From NCBI GenBank assembly GCA_020205615.1, contig CM035151.1, positions 47,049,409 through 47,113,408 of the forward strand: 64,000 bases of DNA. The letters run 5' to 3'. Below the pieces are notes generated by a model, which was not told the origin of the DNA, did not search any database, and worked only from the letters and a program-made list of their open reading frames with translations. This stretch comes from Panax quinquefolius (lineage: Eukaryota > Streptophyta > Magnoliopsida > Apiales > Araliaceae). Numbering within the stretch: position 1 is the first letter of the stretch; every line of letters begins with the position of its first letter. Positions 10,553 through 22,800 of this stretch are shown one piece after another. The position numbers were made by a program, and so were the translations under genes.

Positions 10553-11214
10553 CAAAGCTAGGTTGGTCATTTGAAGTTTTTACAAAGCTTGTCCAACATA
10601 TTTGAGAGAGAGAAAAGAGCTAGAAAATTATAATCCTTCTACTTCCAAGCAAACCATTAGACGTTTATCAAGAACGTAAACTTAGTTTTGAATGAACGTT
10701 TAAGAATCGATATAGCTAAGGAATGTGCCTATTTCTTGGTTAGGATGTAGATATGAAGTCCATGGAGTATTCCATGTGATTTGGCTTAGAGAACATTAGT
10801 AACGAAGTTATGGCGGATTTTGCGGAAATAGACGTAAAACGTCAAAAACGTATAAAGTCCGTATTAAAGGTCAAAAGTTGCCGTGTGACTTGAAAATGTT
10901 GGTTTCCAATGTCAACACGTGAGATAAGGTAATTAAGAGTCGTTGGGGAAAGAATCATCGCATTCTGACTTATAACGAAGAAAACGAGTATTGAACGGAC
11001 GAAAACGTTAAATGAACGCTTAAAAATGAACTTAAAGGTGAATTCCGAGTTAACGGATTCAAAAAGGTAAAATTCTTACACGAACACATAAAGGATGTAA
11101 TTTGTGACTTGTAGGAATTAGAATGGGTCAATTCGAATGAAAAACAAACAAATTAGGAAGCCGAGAGTTTCGTTAGGAAACCAAACTATTTTGGCCAGTG
11201 GTGAGTGAGGTTCT

Positions 11215-11365
11215 AGGTATGCCACGGCGCTAAACCCTATGTTTTTTGCTTTTGCCTGCATGGCGCGCCGATTATGGCCGGGAGAAAATAAAAAGGTCTG
11301 GAGACTCGCGCCGTAGTGCGAGAGTTTGTACATGGACTCGCGCCGCAATGCCAAGTCTAGGCAAA
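11215..11365. other. GC-rich patch in W LTR
   Basis: Inside an A+T-rich LTR, about 150 bp contain GCGCGCCG and two copies of a CTCGCGCCG(T/C)A word. Comparable GC islands occur at the same relative place, downstream of the TATA box, in V (about 14055-14105) and X (about 25045-25300 and 33415-33645). No gene is supported here. Confidence 0.6.
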
Positions 11366-12199
11366 ACCTTCGGAAAGTGAAATGGCAGCGGCAATACCAC
11401 TAGAATATGTAGGATGTCGTCAGTCATGCTTGCGTGATGAAAATGTTGACCAAGTTAGGTTTTATTCCATTTTGGATGTAGACCTAAAGTAAGATATGGG
11501 AGGTACTTAATGTACATGATAAGACTTACCTTAGATCACTTATAAGTTGTTAAGGTAAGAAGATCTAGTAAGGTTTAATAGGAATTAAACGAAGAACGTG
11601 AGAACGGAATACGTGCACCGGGAATAATGTTCAACTTTGGTAGTTCACCACTAATGATCGAATGTTGGTTTAATAATGACGTAAGAATGTTAATGAAATG
11701 TAACAAAGTATAGAAAGTTAAATCAACTTTATTAACGAAGTTAATTCAAATAAAACATAGAAGAGAAAGAAGTTGGTTAGAACCGTAAAGTTAGTTTGTT
11801 TGATAACTAATTACAGTGTGCTATGTGAATGTATCATGTAGATCCTGTAAAGACTAAGAATAGTTGAATTGTATATTCGAAGACGCTTGAAGGCAAGTCT
11901 TTCTTAACGCTTGCCTAACCTTCGTGTTAGCTAAGTTTTTACATGATGCATGTTATACAATGCATGAATGGTAAATAGGAAAGAGTCGATGCCTGTTTTA
12001 TTCTGGCTAGACAAGTATTAGAGAGTTGATTGATTTGTTTGCAAATCTATTCATATAGAACTGTTAACGTTATCCTATGCCAAGTATTTGGTACGGATGA
12101 GAAAATAAGTTTGTCTATGTACAAACAAAAGTATTTTCATCGATTATTCGACACTCACGAGCACATAAGTTATAAGCACATAAGCACATAAGTGTTTTA

Positions 12200-12310
12200 T
12201 TACTACTTTCTTAAAACTCGATAAGAGTTAATCATTTCTATCTTTTCGAAGGTTACTTCCTAAGGCTTTTCCCCACCTAAGGTTCATAACCTAAAGCTTT
12301 GATACCAACT
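12200..12310 (-). mobile_element. Element V leader and primer-binding site (truncated)
   Basis: On the minus strand, AGTTGGTATCAAAGC directly follows the V LTR end. It is one mismatch from the methionine-tRNA primer-binding core TGGTATCAGAGC. Next comes a short leader resembling the start of the X leader (GGTTATGAACCTTA against GGTTATAAACCTTA). The leader stops without any gag coding where it meets the W LTR; the exact junction, somewhere in 12.1-12.25 kb, is not identifiable by eye. Confidence 0.65.
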
Positions 12311-15300
12311 TGTGACACCCCCAAATCCAGGTTCTTCATTACCTCAAGATTCGGTGTTCACTTAATCATAACATTCATATCTAACTAACCAATCATAATA
12401 TAATTGAATAATAAAACCTGCCCATACAGGATTACGTTAATAAAATTATCCCCCATGTTATCTAACCTTTAATTACAATCATTAAAATGCGGAAATTAAA
12501 TTATTACATCACATCGTTATTTAAAAGTCTATCATCATAACGATAAAATAAAATTACAAGTATTCATCACTTGTACATTTTTTCCTTTTCTTTGCTTGTT
12601 GTAGGTTTATCTACCTTCTCAACCATAGCTTCCATAAGTGTATAAATATGCAAGATTGAGCAAACAAAGCTCACTTGAAATGAGAATAAATAACTTTACA
12701 ACATTTGCAAAATAATAGGCTCAATAGAACTGAATGATATGTTCTATTAACATTACAACATTTGCCAAATCATAGGCTCAATAGAACTGAATGATATGTT
12801 CTATTAATATTACAACATTTACTACTGAGGGTCTAATGGCCACGAACCATGTCCACAGTTATAAGTAATCTTTCAACTTTAACTTTAACAGTCATATGAC
12901 TATAAGGACTCCACGTACTTAGGGGGATCAATCCTTCGTACAATGTATTGTGCACAACCATTTTAACGCTAAGCGTAAACCCCTAAAAATAGGATTGTTC
13001 ATCTCAGTATTTAGAGTACAAGTCCGTATCAAAGAAAGTTTGGTTTGGATAAGCTTTCAAGGGTAATTGAAGTTTAATGATCATCAACTACGGAACTAGT
13101 TGAATCAACAATGCTTGATAACACAATAGTTGTTTAATAACAACATAACTTAGAACATTTGAGAATCATAAATGAACAGATTATACATGTCAAACTCATA
13201 CTTGAAATAACTATAGAGCATAAGCATTCAATAAAATGAATAAAATGGTTAACCTTTGCTTGAACAGTAAAATAAGCTAAGGTTCGAGTCTTATAACATT
13301 AGAAATGAAATTCTTGAACGTACATTTAATTGATAGCAAGCTGGAAACTAAAAACTTGCCTAACAAGGAATTAACTCATGCAAAGAATTAAAACAGTTCA
13401 ATAATAGAGACAAGAGTTCGTAAACTACGGTCATTATACAATAATAGAACTTAAGAAACTTGTTTAACTGTAAACACGTTAGAATTAATCAATCAAATAA
13501 GAATTTCCAATAACATTAGAGTTAGAGTTTGCTCGAATGAATTTTAGGAACAATTGACTTATTCAATAACAATTAAGATAAAAAGCTTGCTCAATCAAAA
13601 GAATGAAGTTATACAATATAATAATAGAACTAACTCAATGAAAGTATAGAGTTAGAAAACTTGCCTGGAGCGTAAGCTAAAATATTAAAACTCACGTTCA
13701 CCTATACACAGTATTAAAACCACAACGTCTATTAGACATACTAATATTCACTTTTCAATATAAAACCCATTACTAGCTAAACTTGTTATTTTAGCACAAG
13801 TCTTATGCTTCCATTTCAAAATTCCTAAGTGTTAATCATCACAACACTTAACTAACGTTCATTATATAAAATAAGTTATCACATAACACGTTCTCGATTT
13901 ACTAATCATTTTTGCAACTTTGAACTTACTAACCACAATTCACTATGTTATATTAGCCTTAACATTATACATTTAACATGCTAACATAATTTCAGACCAT
14001 GCAATGATGTTTCCCCAAGTCTGCAGTAATAGCATAAGCCAGAATCTCAAACCAGGGTATGGCGCAATGCGCCCATACAAAACATGGGACCGGCAATTGC
14101 GCCATTTTAGTTTTGGTACGTGGCAAAGCTGCCAAGTGTTGACAGATGAAGAGAGAAGGCTAATGAATAGTAGCCGACTTTAGCCCAATAAACACAAATT
14201 TCACCCAATAGACAACAATATCAACACGTAAAATAAATATACAACTATCATAAACATATTTGCTAACATTTACAACCACTTAGCACAATTTATCAACAAC
14301 TAAAACTATTTTAATTTCTCAATTTTCATGTTTTTCATAAAAACTCAATTTTCTTGACATTCATCCTAAAAATCATCACTGTGAATTCAATACATGATCA
14401 AATCATCTCATTCAAATTACGTTATGTTCGTATCTCAATGAACTAAAATATACAAGCTTCAATTTATACTTTCACATACAAATTGGCCATTATAATTGAT
14501 ACTTTCATAGCTACATATGAAAACATATATATACTGACAAAATTTCTACTGATATCTGAAATTAGCATGAATTTGTCGTTTAAGCACAACCTCTAATCAC
14601 CATATACTCATATAATCACAAGTAATCCCATTGTATAGAAACAATTCAACAATTTGAAATTTACAGATTATATAAAAGTTTGCTGTAGCCTCATATATAC
14701 ATATACATATACATATATATATATATATATACATTATATTAATGTTGTGTAAAACAATACATTGAATTTGCTTGCAATCATTGTTAAACTCACTGGAATC
14801 GTCGCTATGAAATTCTCAGGTTTCCTCTCAATCCTCTCTCAATACTCTCAAGCTTTGCAAACAAGAATACGTATAAACAAGAGCTAAGCCAAAAATCAAC
14901 TGATAGCCAGCATAGGAAATAAACTAATAGTCTTAATACGCCGACTTAAGTCTAATGGCAGTTACCCACTAACGTATATAATATAAATATATTATATTTA
15001 TTATTTTAATTTAATTTAATTTATTTTATTTAAATTTTAAAAACTAGAAATCCCAAAAGCCATAAGGCTTGTTTGGCAAAAACCCTTTAAATTTTAAAGA
15101 ATTAATATATTAAGCCTTGTTTGTTAAAAACTAAATTAAACTACTTTAATTTATTTTAATAACTCTTATAATATAGTTATTTGTCACACTATATTAATCA
15201 AGCTTTCATATTTAATTTAAGTAATCCAAATAACAAATAATTAATTAAATCCTTTAATCACAACACAATACAAATAATTAACCATTAAATTGAAATATCA

Positions 15301-15445
15301 ATATAATAATCATTTCCTTAATTCATCAATTATTTATTTAACAAATAATTCTCCAAATAAAACTAAATCAATTAAAAAAATATTTATTGAACGATAAACA
15401 CATCCATTAAATATTTATATAATTCAATAAATATGTAATATTACA
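12311..15445 (-). mobile_element. 5' LTR of element V
   Basis: On the plus strand it begins TGTGACACCCCCAAATCCAGG, closely related to the first bases of LTRs A (19870) and B (35032). The PBS lies on its left, so the element reads on the minus strand. A plausible outer end is ...GTAATATTACA at 15445, next to the Y-type U3 sequence. It contains a 57-bp tandem duplication, a GC patch (about 14055-14105) and an AT microsatellite (about 14695-14735). It has no coding content. The right boundary is less certain than the left. Confidence 0.6.
12697..12817. repeat. 57-bp tandem duplication in V LTR
   Basis: The block starting ACATTTGC at 12701 recurs at 12758 with a 57-bp period, and the opening ACATTT occurs a third time at 12815. 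Copies differ at only a few positions, so the duplication is recent relative to the surrounding decay. Confidence 0.88.
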
Positions 15446-16300
15446 ATTAAAATTCTGGAATGTTAAAGAGGTGATTTGCTCTGATATCTCATTTGACCTT
15501 TTTTGCTGGGGAGGTCCTCTACCAACTTTAGACAATTTCATTTGATGTAATTGTGGCGTCCTCCTGCTCTTACACTACGATAGTCATTTTGCCCCTAGGG
15601 TTACTATTCATACCTCCTTACTTCACCTCCTTACTATTCACGAAGTTTCCCTTGGAAGCTTCGTGCTTCCGTCTTGCGGAATTCGTCAAACAGTTTGAAA
15701 AACTGCGATTCTCGGAATCCAAATATTTTTGGATATTTCGTCTTTCCTCTAGAATTTAACTTTCACGCATTCTTCAGAACTCTGAAAAACTAAAAAACAC
15801 TATTTGGGGTTAAGCGCTTTCCTTCACATTTTATCCTAACGTAGTTAAATGAATGAAAAGTACATAACAGTACTTTTCGTCATTTTTATTTCATCTGATT
15901 TCTGCACGTTTTTTGAGAAAAACTTTTATCGGCTTACTTAACTTTTCATGATATATTATCGTCAAATCTTTCGACAGAATGTTGTCATTTTGACATACCG
16001 AACTCTCAAAAAATCTTAGGTTATTCAAACCCTAACCCTTAGGTTTCGTCAGGTGAATAGTGCATATTTCGTCTTTTTCCCCAGAAATATTTTCGTTCCC
16101 AGAATATTTTTATTTTTGTCTTGAAAATTCTTATTCGTTCAGTCTAGGTCGTAGCCTGAATCCTACCGTATTATAATCATCCTAGGTTATAGAACGATTA
16201 ATAAACACATAGCACATAATATTATTAATAAAAATTTATTTATTAATAAATTATTCTTTAAGCTTAAATTCTGGACAATCCGGTTCTCCGAGTTGTCACA
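15446..16300 (-). mobile_element. 3' LTR fragment of element Y (U3 part)
   Basis: On the minus strand it starts TGTGACAACTCGG at 16300 and can be followed against the start of the X LTR (18661 or 31534): TTATTAATAAA blocks, CTAGGATGATTATA, then GAATAGTAAGGAGG and GGGGCAAAATGACTA at about 15595-15640. Beyond about 15595 it no longer matches X. At 15445 it meets the possible outer end of V. The short plus-strand open frame at 15553-15759 lies within it and is not supported as a gene. Confidence 0.7.
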
Positions 16301-18099
16301 CTTCCCCCCTTATAAAAATTTCATCCCCGGAATTTCTTAAAGCCACACCTTTACCCGGGTCCTCAAATTCACCCCTTTTTCACATAATTTCGTCCTCAAA
16401 TTTTTTTAGCCTACTCTTCTCAACTTCTCTTCAAAGGAGTTCTAATCTTTCAAACCTTCCCTAACCTTCATAACTTATTAAGAATTATGAAGTAGAATGA
16501 ATAACGAGGAATATAAGAATTCCTTTAAAACATTTCATACTTTTGCTGAGGGATCAAATTGACCATGAACTCTTACTAGGTTTAACAACATTTCACCGTA
16601 AACCCTTCTATCACGGTCAATTTATAATCACCAAGAAGGTAAACTACCTCTTCCATACGTAGGTGATCAACCCATCGTATAACTCCATTTCGGGGTATGT
16701 TCACCTCAGACTTAATTATTAGATTCCGCACCAAAACAATTTGGCTGGACATAACTTCTTCAAAGAAAGCTCGATTTTCTTTTAAACATGACTTACCATT
16801 TATCTTAGCCAAATCAAATAGCTTAGACCATACAAATAATTTGGACATCACTTTGAAACATTCATCTAGTCAAATCAATTGACATCGACTACTTCTTTAA
16901 ATTCTTTTACAATACATCAAAAAGTTTTATGACGTCATAATACCCTACTTTTCACAGTACGTTGAGGACTTCGTCAGTTTATGACTTTGGCATTATACAG
17001 CATACCATTGCGGGTTGTTGATCATAAGATCACATCCAACACTAGGTTCAATTACATTAATAACTCCATCCTTTTACCATCTTTGCATTAAATGCACTGA
17101 TGATATAAAATTCATTTTGATATTTCAAATCAATTTTTGTCTAGCCGAAATAATTAGCATAGATATGTAAAGAATAGCTCTTTTAAAATCCGTTGGTTCC
17201 AAAAGTTGAACCAATTCATTCCTTTTCAAAATGTACATATCAGCACGATTTCAATAAACTTCGAAATCTAGCATAGCTAGATGACTTGGAATATCCTATT
17301 TCTCCATCTTCCTCCATTGTCTTACTTGCGACAATACTTAATCTTCTCTAGCACCTTCAATGCTAAGTCTACTGAAAATACTCATTTTCAGTCTAACATT
17401 CCTATACCTTAGTATAGTCCATCAACTTACCACACTTTCTGTGTTTAGGAACTTTCCACAATCATATGTGTTTAAGAACTTATCATCGCAATATATAATC
17501 CAATAACAAATCAAGGACTATCCATATGCTTAGGGCTCAGAAATATAGCATATAACTATGAGTCACAAACTTTTCATAAGTATGAGTTTCAAGACCTCGC
17601 ACCTAACATATCAATCTCTACCTATCAAGTATATACATGAGAAAAGATTCACATTCTCGTCATATACATATTGATAGCGCGACACACTATTCCAATGATT
17701 ATCACTGTAATAAGCTAAGTAGTGGTTACACTAAAGCACAAACCTCTGCCCATAACAAAGGTTCATACAACTCAGCTATCGCATGAGTCCTCAATTGAAA
17801 TATTACAACTTCTAACTTCCCCTAACCTTAATACGAATTTTCTTTAATTCGTATGTTATCCTTTACAACTCAATATGACTTCTTCTTCCCGTACTACTTC
17901 GTAGTACCATTCATTTATAGCATTAGCTATAAATCATCCATCGTTTAACAGAACAACTGTTATTAGGACTTAATATGATCACGTAGTGATCCTCTTCCTT
18001 AATTGTTTAACTCAATGTTCTTTTTTATCATTCTCTCTACGATTATAGTCTTAGGTACCCATACCTAAGATTTATAACTTATCAGCTCTAATACCAACT
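16301..18099 (-). mobile_element. Internal region of non-autonomous element Y
   Basis: Between a PPT-like purine run (minus strand TAAGGGGGGAAG at about 16301-16313) and a PBS (18083-18099) lie only 1799 bp. They hold no recognisable gag, protease, RT or integrase. The region can be followed, reversed, against the X internal region: the GACTGAAAATGAG block, the DMYILKRKE-like segment and the terminal GAGGACGAAATT block all recur. An 89-codon minus-strand frame at 16582-16851 has no family I recognise, and the X counterpart does not keep it open throughout. This is a large retrotransposon derivative (LARD)-like structure. Confidence 0.75.
18083..18099 (-). promoter_or_regulatory. Y primer-binding site
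   Basis: On the minus strand AGTTGGTATTAGAGCTG follows the LTR end GGGGCGTTACA directly. It differs at one base from the X site (AGTTGGTATCAGAGCTG). Both match the methionine-tRNA primer class. Confidence 0.85.
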
Positions 18100-18556
18100 T
18101 GTAACGCCCCGAAATCCGGTCTATCTTCACAACCGGATTCCGTGCATCACGAGTACATCATCTTCCAAACATACATCATTATATATTGAAATATAACAAC
18201 ATATATTATCAAATCTTAGGTTCTAAAACCTTATAACCTCTTTCATTACAATTAATGATAAATACATTATTAATTTCATCTTACAAGAGTGACTTTTATC
18301 CACCACCAAGGATACATAACAGTTCATTTGTAACGCCCTGAAATCCGGTCTATCTTCACACCTGGATTCCGTACGTCACTAGTACATCATTCCTCCAACA
18401 TACATCATTATATACTGAAATATAATAATATACACTCTCAAATCCCAGGTTCTGGAAACCTTATAATCTCTTTCATTACAAATAATGGTAAATACATTAT
18501 TCATTTCATCTTACAAGAGTGACTTTTATCCGCCACCAAGGATATATAACAGTTCA
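18100..18556. repeat. 229-bp tandem duplication of the Y LTR terminus
   Basis: TGTAACGCCC at 18100 and again at 18329 begin two copies of about 228 bp. Both run through GAAATCCGGTCTATCTTCAC to a GGATA(C/T)ATAACAGTTCA end. The X LTR has this segment once. The two copies abut exactly, with the LTR terminus as the junction. Confidence 0.88.
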
Positions 18557-18660
18557 ATAAACTAGTCTATCGTTCAGTTTCATCTTTCTACATTACAAGT
18601 CTTCACTTGATCTTCTCGCTCATTCACCTTCTGAATGGTACTTCATCTGGATATCGTCAG
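18100..18660 (-). mobile_element. 5' LTR of element Y, inner part
   Basis: Plus-strand start TGTAACGCCCC, reverse complement of the X LTR end. The segment matches 26650-26973 of X in reverse, including the blocks around GTGACTTTTATCC and CAAGTCTTCACTTGATC. It is interrupted at 18660 by X and resumes at 62861. It contains a 229-bp direct duplication of its own end. Confidence 0.88.
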
Positions 18661-19207
18661 TGTGACGACCCGGAAATTCGGGTTGTCTAGAAATTAGGTT
18701 TAAAGAATTAGTTATTAATAAAACAAATTTTTATTAATACTATCCTGTGCTATATGTTTATTAAACGTTCTAGAACCTAGGATGATTATAAGTCGGGAGT
18801 ATTCTGGCTATGAGCTAGATTGAACGAATAAGAATTTTCAAGACGAAAATGAAATTTTTCCGGGAACAAAATATTTTCTGGGGAAAAAAGACGAAATAGG
18901 CACTATTCATCCATTTCTGCTCGGAGATTTATTTTGAAATTCCGAGACTTTAATGATTACGTATAATTTTGAGACGTGATGGAATATTCAATAATATTTC
19001 AGTTATGGCAAAAACAAAGTTTTCGCCTGCGGACTCAAAACCTAAGAGTTAGGAAAAGTGAGTTCTGAGGATTTAATGTTTACGTATAATAATTAGGATT
19101 ATTATGCGTGAGAAATACGAGTATAGCAAGAGGATTAATACGACGTATAATATGATTATCGTACGAATTAAATACAAAGAGAATACGAGAATGAGATGCG
19201 TAGAATA

Positions 19208-19410
19208 CGATTAGTCTTAATGGCTAAGTAAATAATAAGTTAAGTAATAACTAAGTAAATTTAATAGCTAAGTAAAGTACTTATTCTTAATAGCTAAGTA
19301 AAGTGCTTAACTTAAGGGCTAAGAAGACTTAAGAACTAAGTAAACTTAAGGGCTAAGAAGACTTAAGGGCTAAGTAAGTGTGGAGGCTAAGTAAACTTAG
19401 GGCTTAAGTA
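19208..19410. repeat. GGCTAAGTAA minisatellite in X 5' LTR
   Basis: About ten irregular units of 14-22 bp built on (T/G)GGCTAAGTAA(A)...TTAA, directly upstream of the promoter region. The same array occurs at 32098-32312 in the 3' LTR, with small differences in unit number and order. Confidence 0.85.
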
Positions 19411-19869
19411 ATGAATAGTAAGGAGTTTAAGGGGGGCAAAATGACTAAACTACCCCTAACATTGGTTTTCTATAAATTGAAACTCATTTCTTTGTTTTGG
19501 GATTTTGAAAATCCTAAGACACTTGGGAGAGAGAGAGAGTTCGGATGGGAGGAGGAGGAGGAGGAAAGGCTAGCCCGCGTACAAACTTTGTCCTACGGGA
19601 GAAGATTAAAGGAGAAACAGAATCCGAAACCTTATCTCGTATATTTTTTCTTTAAGTTTTTATGTTTAAAAGCATAATTTAATGAAGATAAGAAGTAGAT
19701 AAGGTTAGAGAGGATTTCATATGGTTGAAATTATGAGAAAAGAAGAAATAAGAAATTAGAAATTTAGTTAATAAATTTCTTAAGGAAGTATAAGATTCAT
19801 AACGAATTAGAACAATCCGAGTGGATTATATGAATAAGTAGGTGAAATAAGTAGGAAATGATGTTCTAT

Positions 19870-22800
19870 TGTAAATCCCCCAAATTCAGGTACTTGAAAC
19901 CTGAATTCAGTGCTTCACGATACCATTTCTATGAGCGGAATAATACTAATAATAATAACAATAATATAAATATTAAACTTAATTTACATAACTATCAAAG
20001 TCTAGCTCCCAAGTATGTAACCTTTAATCATTCCTTACAATACATGATAATAAATATATAACATTGTCTTAATAATAATAAACTATTACATAAGATAACA
20101 TTGAAATCATTCAGCAACCTTTCACTTTCCCTTGTTCTTAGCAGAGCCTTCAGGTTATTCACACTTAGCTGAAAACATTTAAATTAAGCAAGAATGAGCA
20201 TTTGAGTGCCCAACAAGTAATAACAATTATATATATATATATAAGCTGAAAGAATTTAAATATTTTCTTTATACTACCCTTCTACAACAAATCAATAGTT
20301 GTGAAGTAATCGGAACCGATAATAATAACATAACAAGCCTATTTCAAATTGTTGAAACTACGTACTGACTATAAATAAGGTTAAGGGACATCTGATGAAC
20401 ATTGTTTTCATTTTCGAAAAGGTTAAGCAGAACTTCATCATCGTAAACCGTCATAACTTACTAACGCATGGGGTGATCACCCGTTGTACCTATATTGATC
20501 AATATTGCATGCAAGAACGATAGGATCGTTTCTCTGTCTGCCTTAGGCGCATAAAAGTTTTTTCCGTGTAAGGGATGTTCATACTTATTGGGGTTCCGGA
20601 TCAAAGCAATTCGGTTGGATAATAATAAGGTTTTATCTTGTTCAACAATAATCTATAATTCAACATATATATATACGGGTATTTAACAAAGGTGTATCAA
20701 CATGTGGAAAGAATGTAATGATTATCAAGTGGGGACACTTTGTATAATCATTTATAGAAATTATCGAATGTAATATATATTTGAATTACCATATACTAAC
20801 ATGTTGATAATCAATGAGCGTATATAATATAGGGTTAATAATCTGTACAGTAATAATATAATTCTGAAACATTCTTACTTATGTCCATTGCATAAAGAAA
20901 ATGCAAAGGTATGATACTTGCCTGATGCGCTACTTACAATATGCAACTTAGTTTAATCTTTTATATCACGACCTATCATTAATCAGATCATTTGTTCGAT
21001 TAAAACAATATACTATAACATATAGTGCTGCATTTCACAGTCAGCACATAATCTAATCACATTATCACACATGTTCAACAGTCATATCTAAGTCCAGATC
21101 GATTTCTGAAATATGTCAGTGTACCGACAGCTTTATTGGGTAATTATCGAGTCTAAACTCTATTCTGTAACTCTATATCTGTAAATATCAGTCATACTAT
21201 TTTAAATGACTTAATAAACATTTATTAATTTATCATGAATTTTCTAACACCGAAATCATTATTAAATGATTTAAATATCAAATAATTCTATTATCATTTA
21301 ATTATTATTAAACTATTAATAATACTTTTATTCATTTACCAATAGTATTAATATTTTATTCATTTACTAATATTATTAATCTTGATATTATTTAATTCAC
21401 CTCTTAGTATTATTAGTTCGCTAATAATACTTTTATTCGCTTACTAATATTATTAACATCTTAATAATATTTTAATACTTTACTAATATTATTAATCCTC
21501 TTAATAATATTTTAATCATGCATTACTTTAATAATATCTTACTTATAATATTTTTATTCATTTACTAATATTATTAATCATTTAATAATATTTTATTCCT
21601 TTACTAATGTTATTACATTTTTAATAACATTTTATTTAATCTCGAATATAATTATTTACTTAATAATATTTTAATCATTCAATAATACTTTAATTTAATA
21701 TATTAATCATTTAATAATATTTTAATCTAAGATTAATATTTTAATCATTTAATAATACTTTAATCATTTATTAATATTTTAAATCAAATATGATTAACCA
21801 TTTAATAATATTTTAATAAAGTTTTAATCTTAATATTTTATTTACTTAACAATATCATATTCTAATATTATTAATATCATAATAACATTTTAATAATTTA
21901 TTAGATCAATAAACAATTTATTTTAATTGTTCACCCTTTATAAAACCATTTATTTAATATCCATAAAAGGTTATAAATAATATTTCTTATTATAAATTAC
22001 CAAAATGCACTCAAATAGTCATAATATTATATATTAGGAGTATTTTAGCATTAAAATCACATTTTTCTTATTTAAGACATCACTTAACTATTTATTTTCT
22101 TTTATTCATAACTTAATCATTTTTAGGAAAAATATCAAACAGATTCCAAAAATTCTTCTTTTCTGTTTTTAGACAGTACATGACCCAACAATGATCCCCA
22201 AATTTTTCTAGAATTTTAGACAATGATTTACTAATTTTAAAGTGCCCAAAAATATCGGATCTTGCTTCATTTTTCATAAATTGAGTTTTGCTCAGACAAA
22301 TCTAAAATTTTCAGGGTATGCTCTCCTAACATATATGAACCTGCTATAACAATTTCGGAATTTTCCAGAGTATACACAGTGAGATATTCGAAGGTAAATA
22401 TTTAGGAGTCCTTTACGGAAATAGTCATTACGCACAATCTATAACTCGAAACGTGTCCGTTCTTTTTCCTACATGTAGATAACTTCTCAAGGTACCTCTG
22501 TGAAGTTTCCCAGAGTTTTAAGAGACATGAAACTATCCAAAACAGTCCCAAGAAAAACAGGACAGAAGCTATTTTAGGGTTTTTGAACCCTTAACATTCC
22601 AAGTGGGCTGTTTTGGGGAAATCAGCCCCAAAGGTTTCAAAACTTGCTAGATTTGTGTTCTATCAGTTGGGTTTACTAGATAACTCATGTAACTAGCATC
22701 CCCCTTCGACGAATCACAAATCTAAGTTGGAAAACTTTAGTTACACAAGATTTAGTGGAAGAAAACAAGAGTTTTCACCATTGGAGAACATATGCTCATA

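Larger units (their letters stand above)
5908..12200 (+). mobile_element. Element W: Ty3/Gypsy chromovirus (3' half of gag to 3' LTR)
   Basis: Plus-strand element with zinc knuckles, protease, RT, RNase H, integrase and a C-terminal chromodomain in that order, then a polypurine tract and a 3' LTR. This order plus the chromodomain places it among plant chromoviruses, most like the Tekay/Del group by sequence feel; a clade assignment needs a tree. Its gag N-terminus and 5' LTR lie to the left of Z, outside the window. Pol is one frame with only four stops from about 6600 to 9586, so it is far better preserved than Z. The end of its LTR is not a clean CA terminus; it merges near 12.2 kb with the leader of element V. 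Confidence 0.85.
9632..12200 (+). mobile_element. 3' LTR of element W (right end unresolved)
   Basis: Starts TGTAACGCCC right after the polypurine tract. It is non-coding. A TATA box at 10545-10552 and a hairpin just upstream mark the promoter region. Transcribed-side sequence resembling the X LTR (short blocks around GCAAGTCTT...GCTTGCC) runs to about 12000. The expected terminal GGGCGTTACA is absent; by about 12200 the sequence has become the leader of element V. The open frames on both strands at 10090-10490 lie within this LTR and look incidental. Confidence 0.7.

Noticed and set aside
18329..18660. A second, separate LTR starting at 18329
   Set aside because: The 229-bp units abut exactly and match the same LTR end segment. 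A local tandem duplication is simpler, and no second PBS is present.
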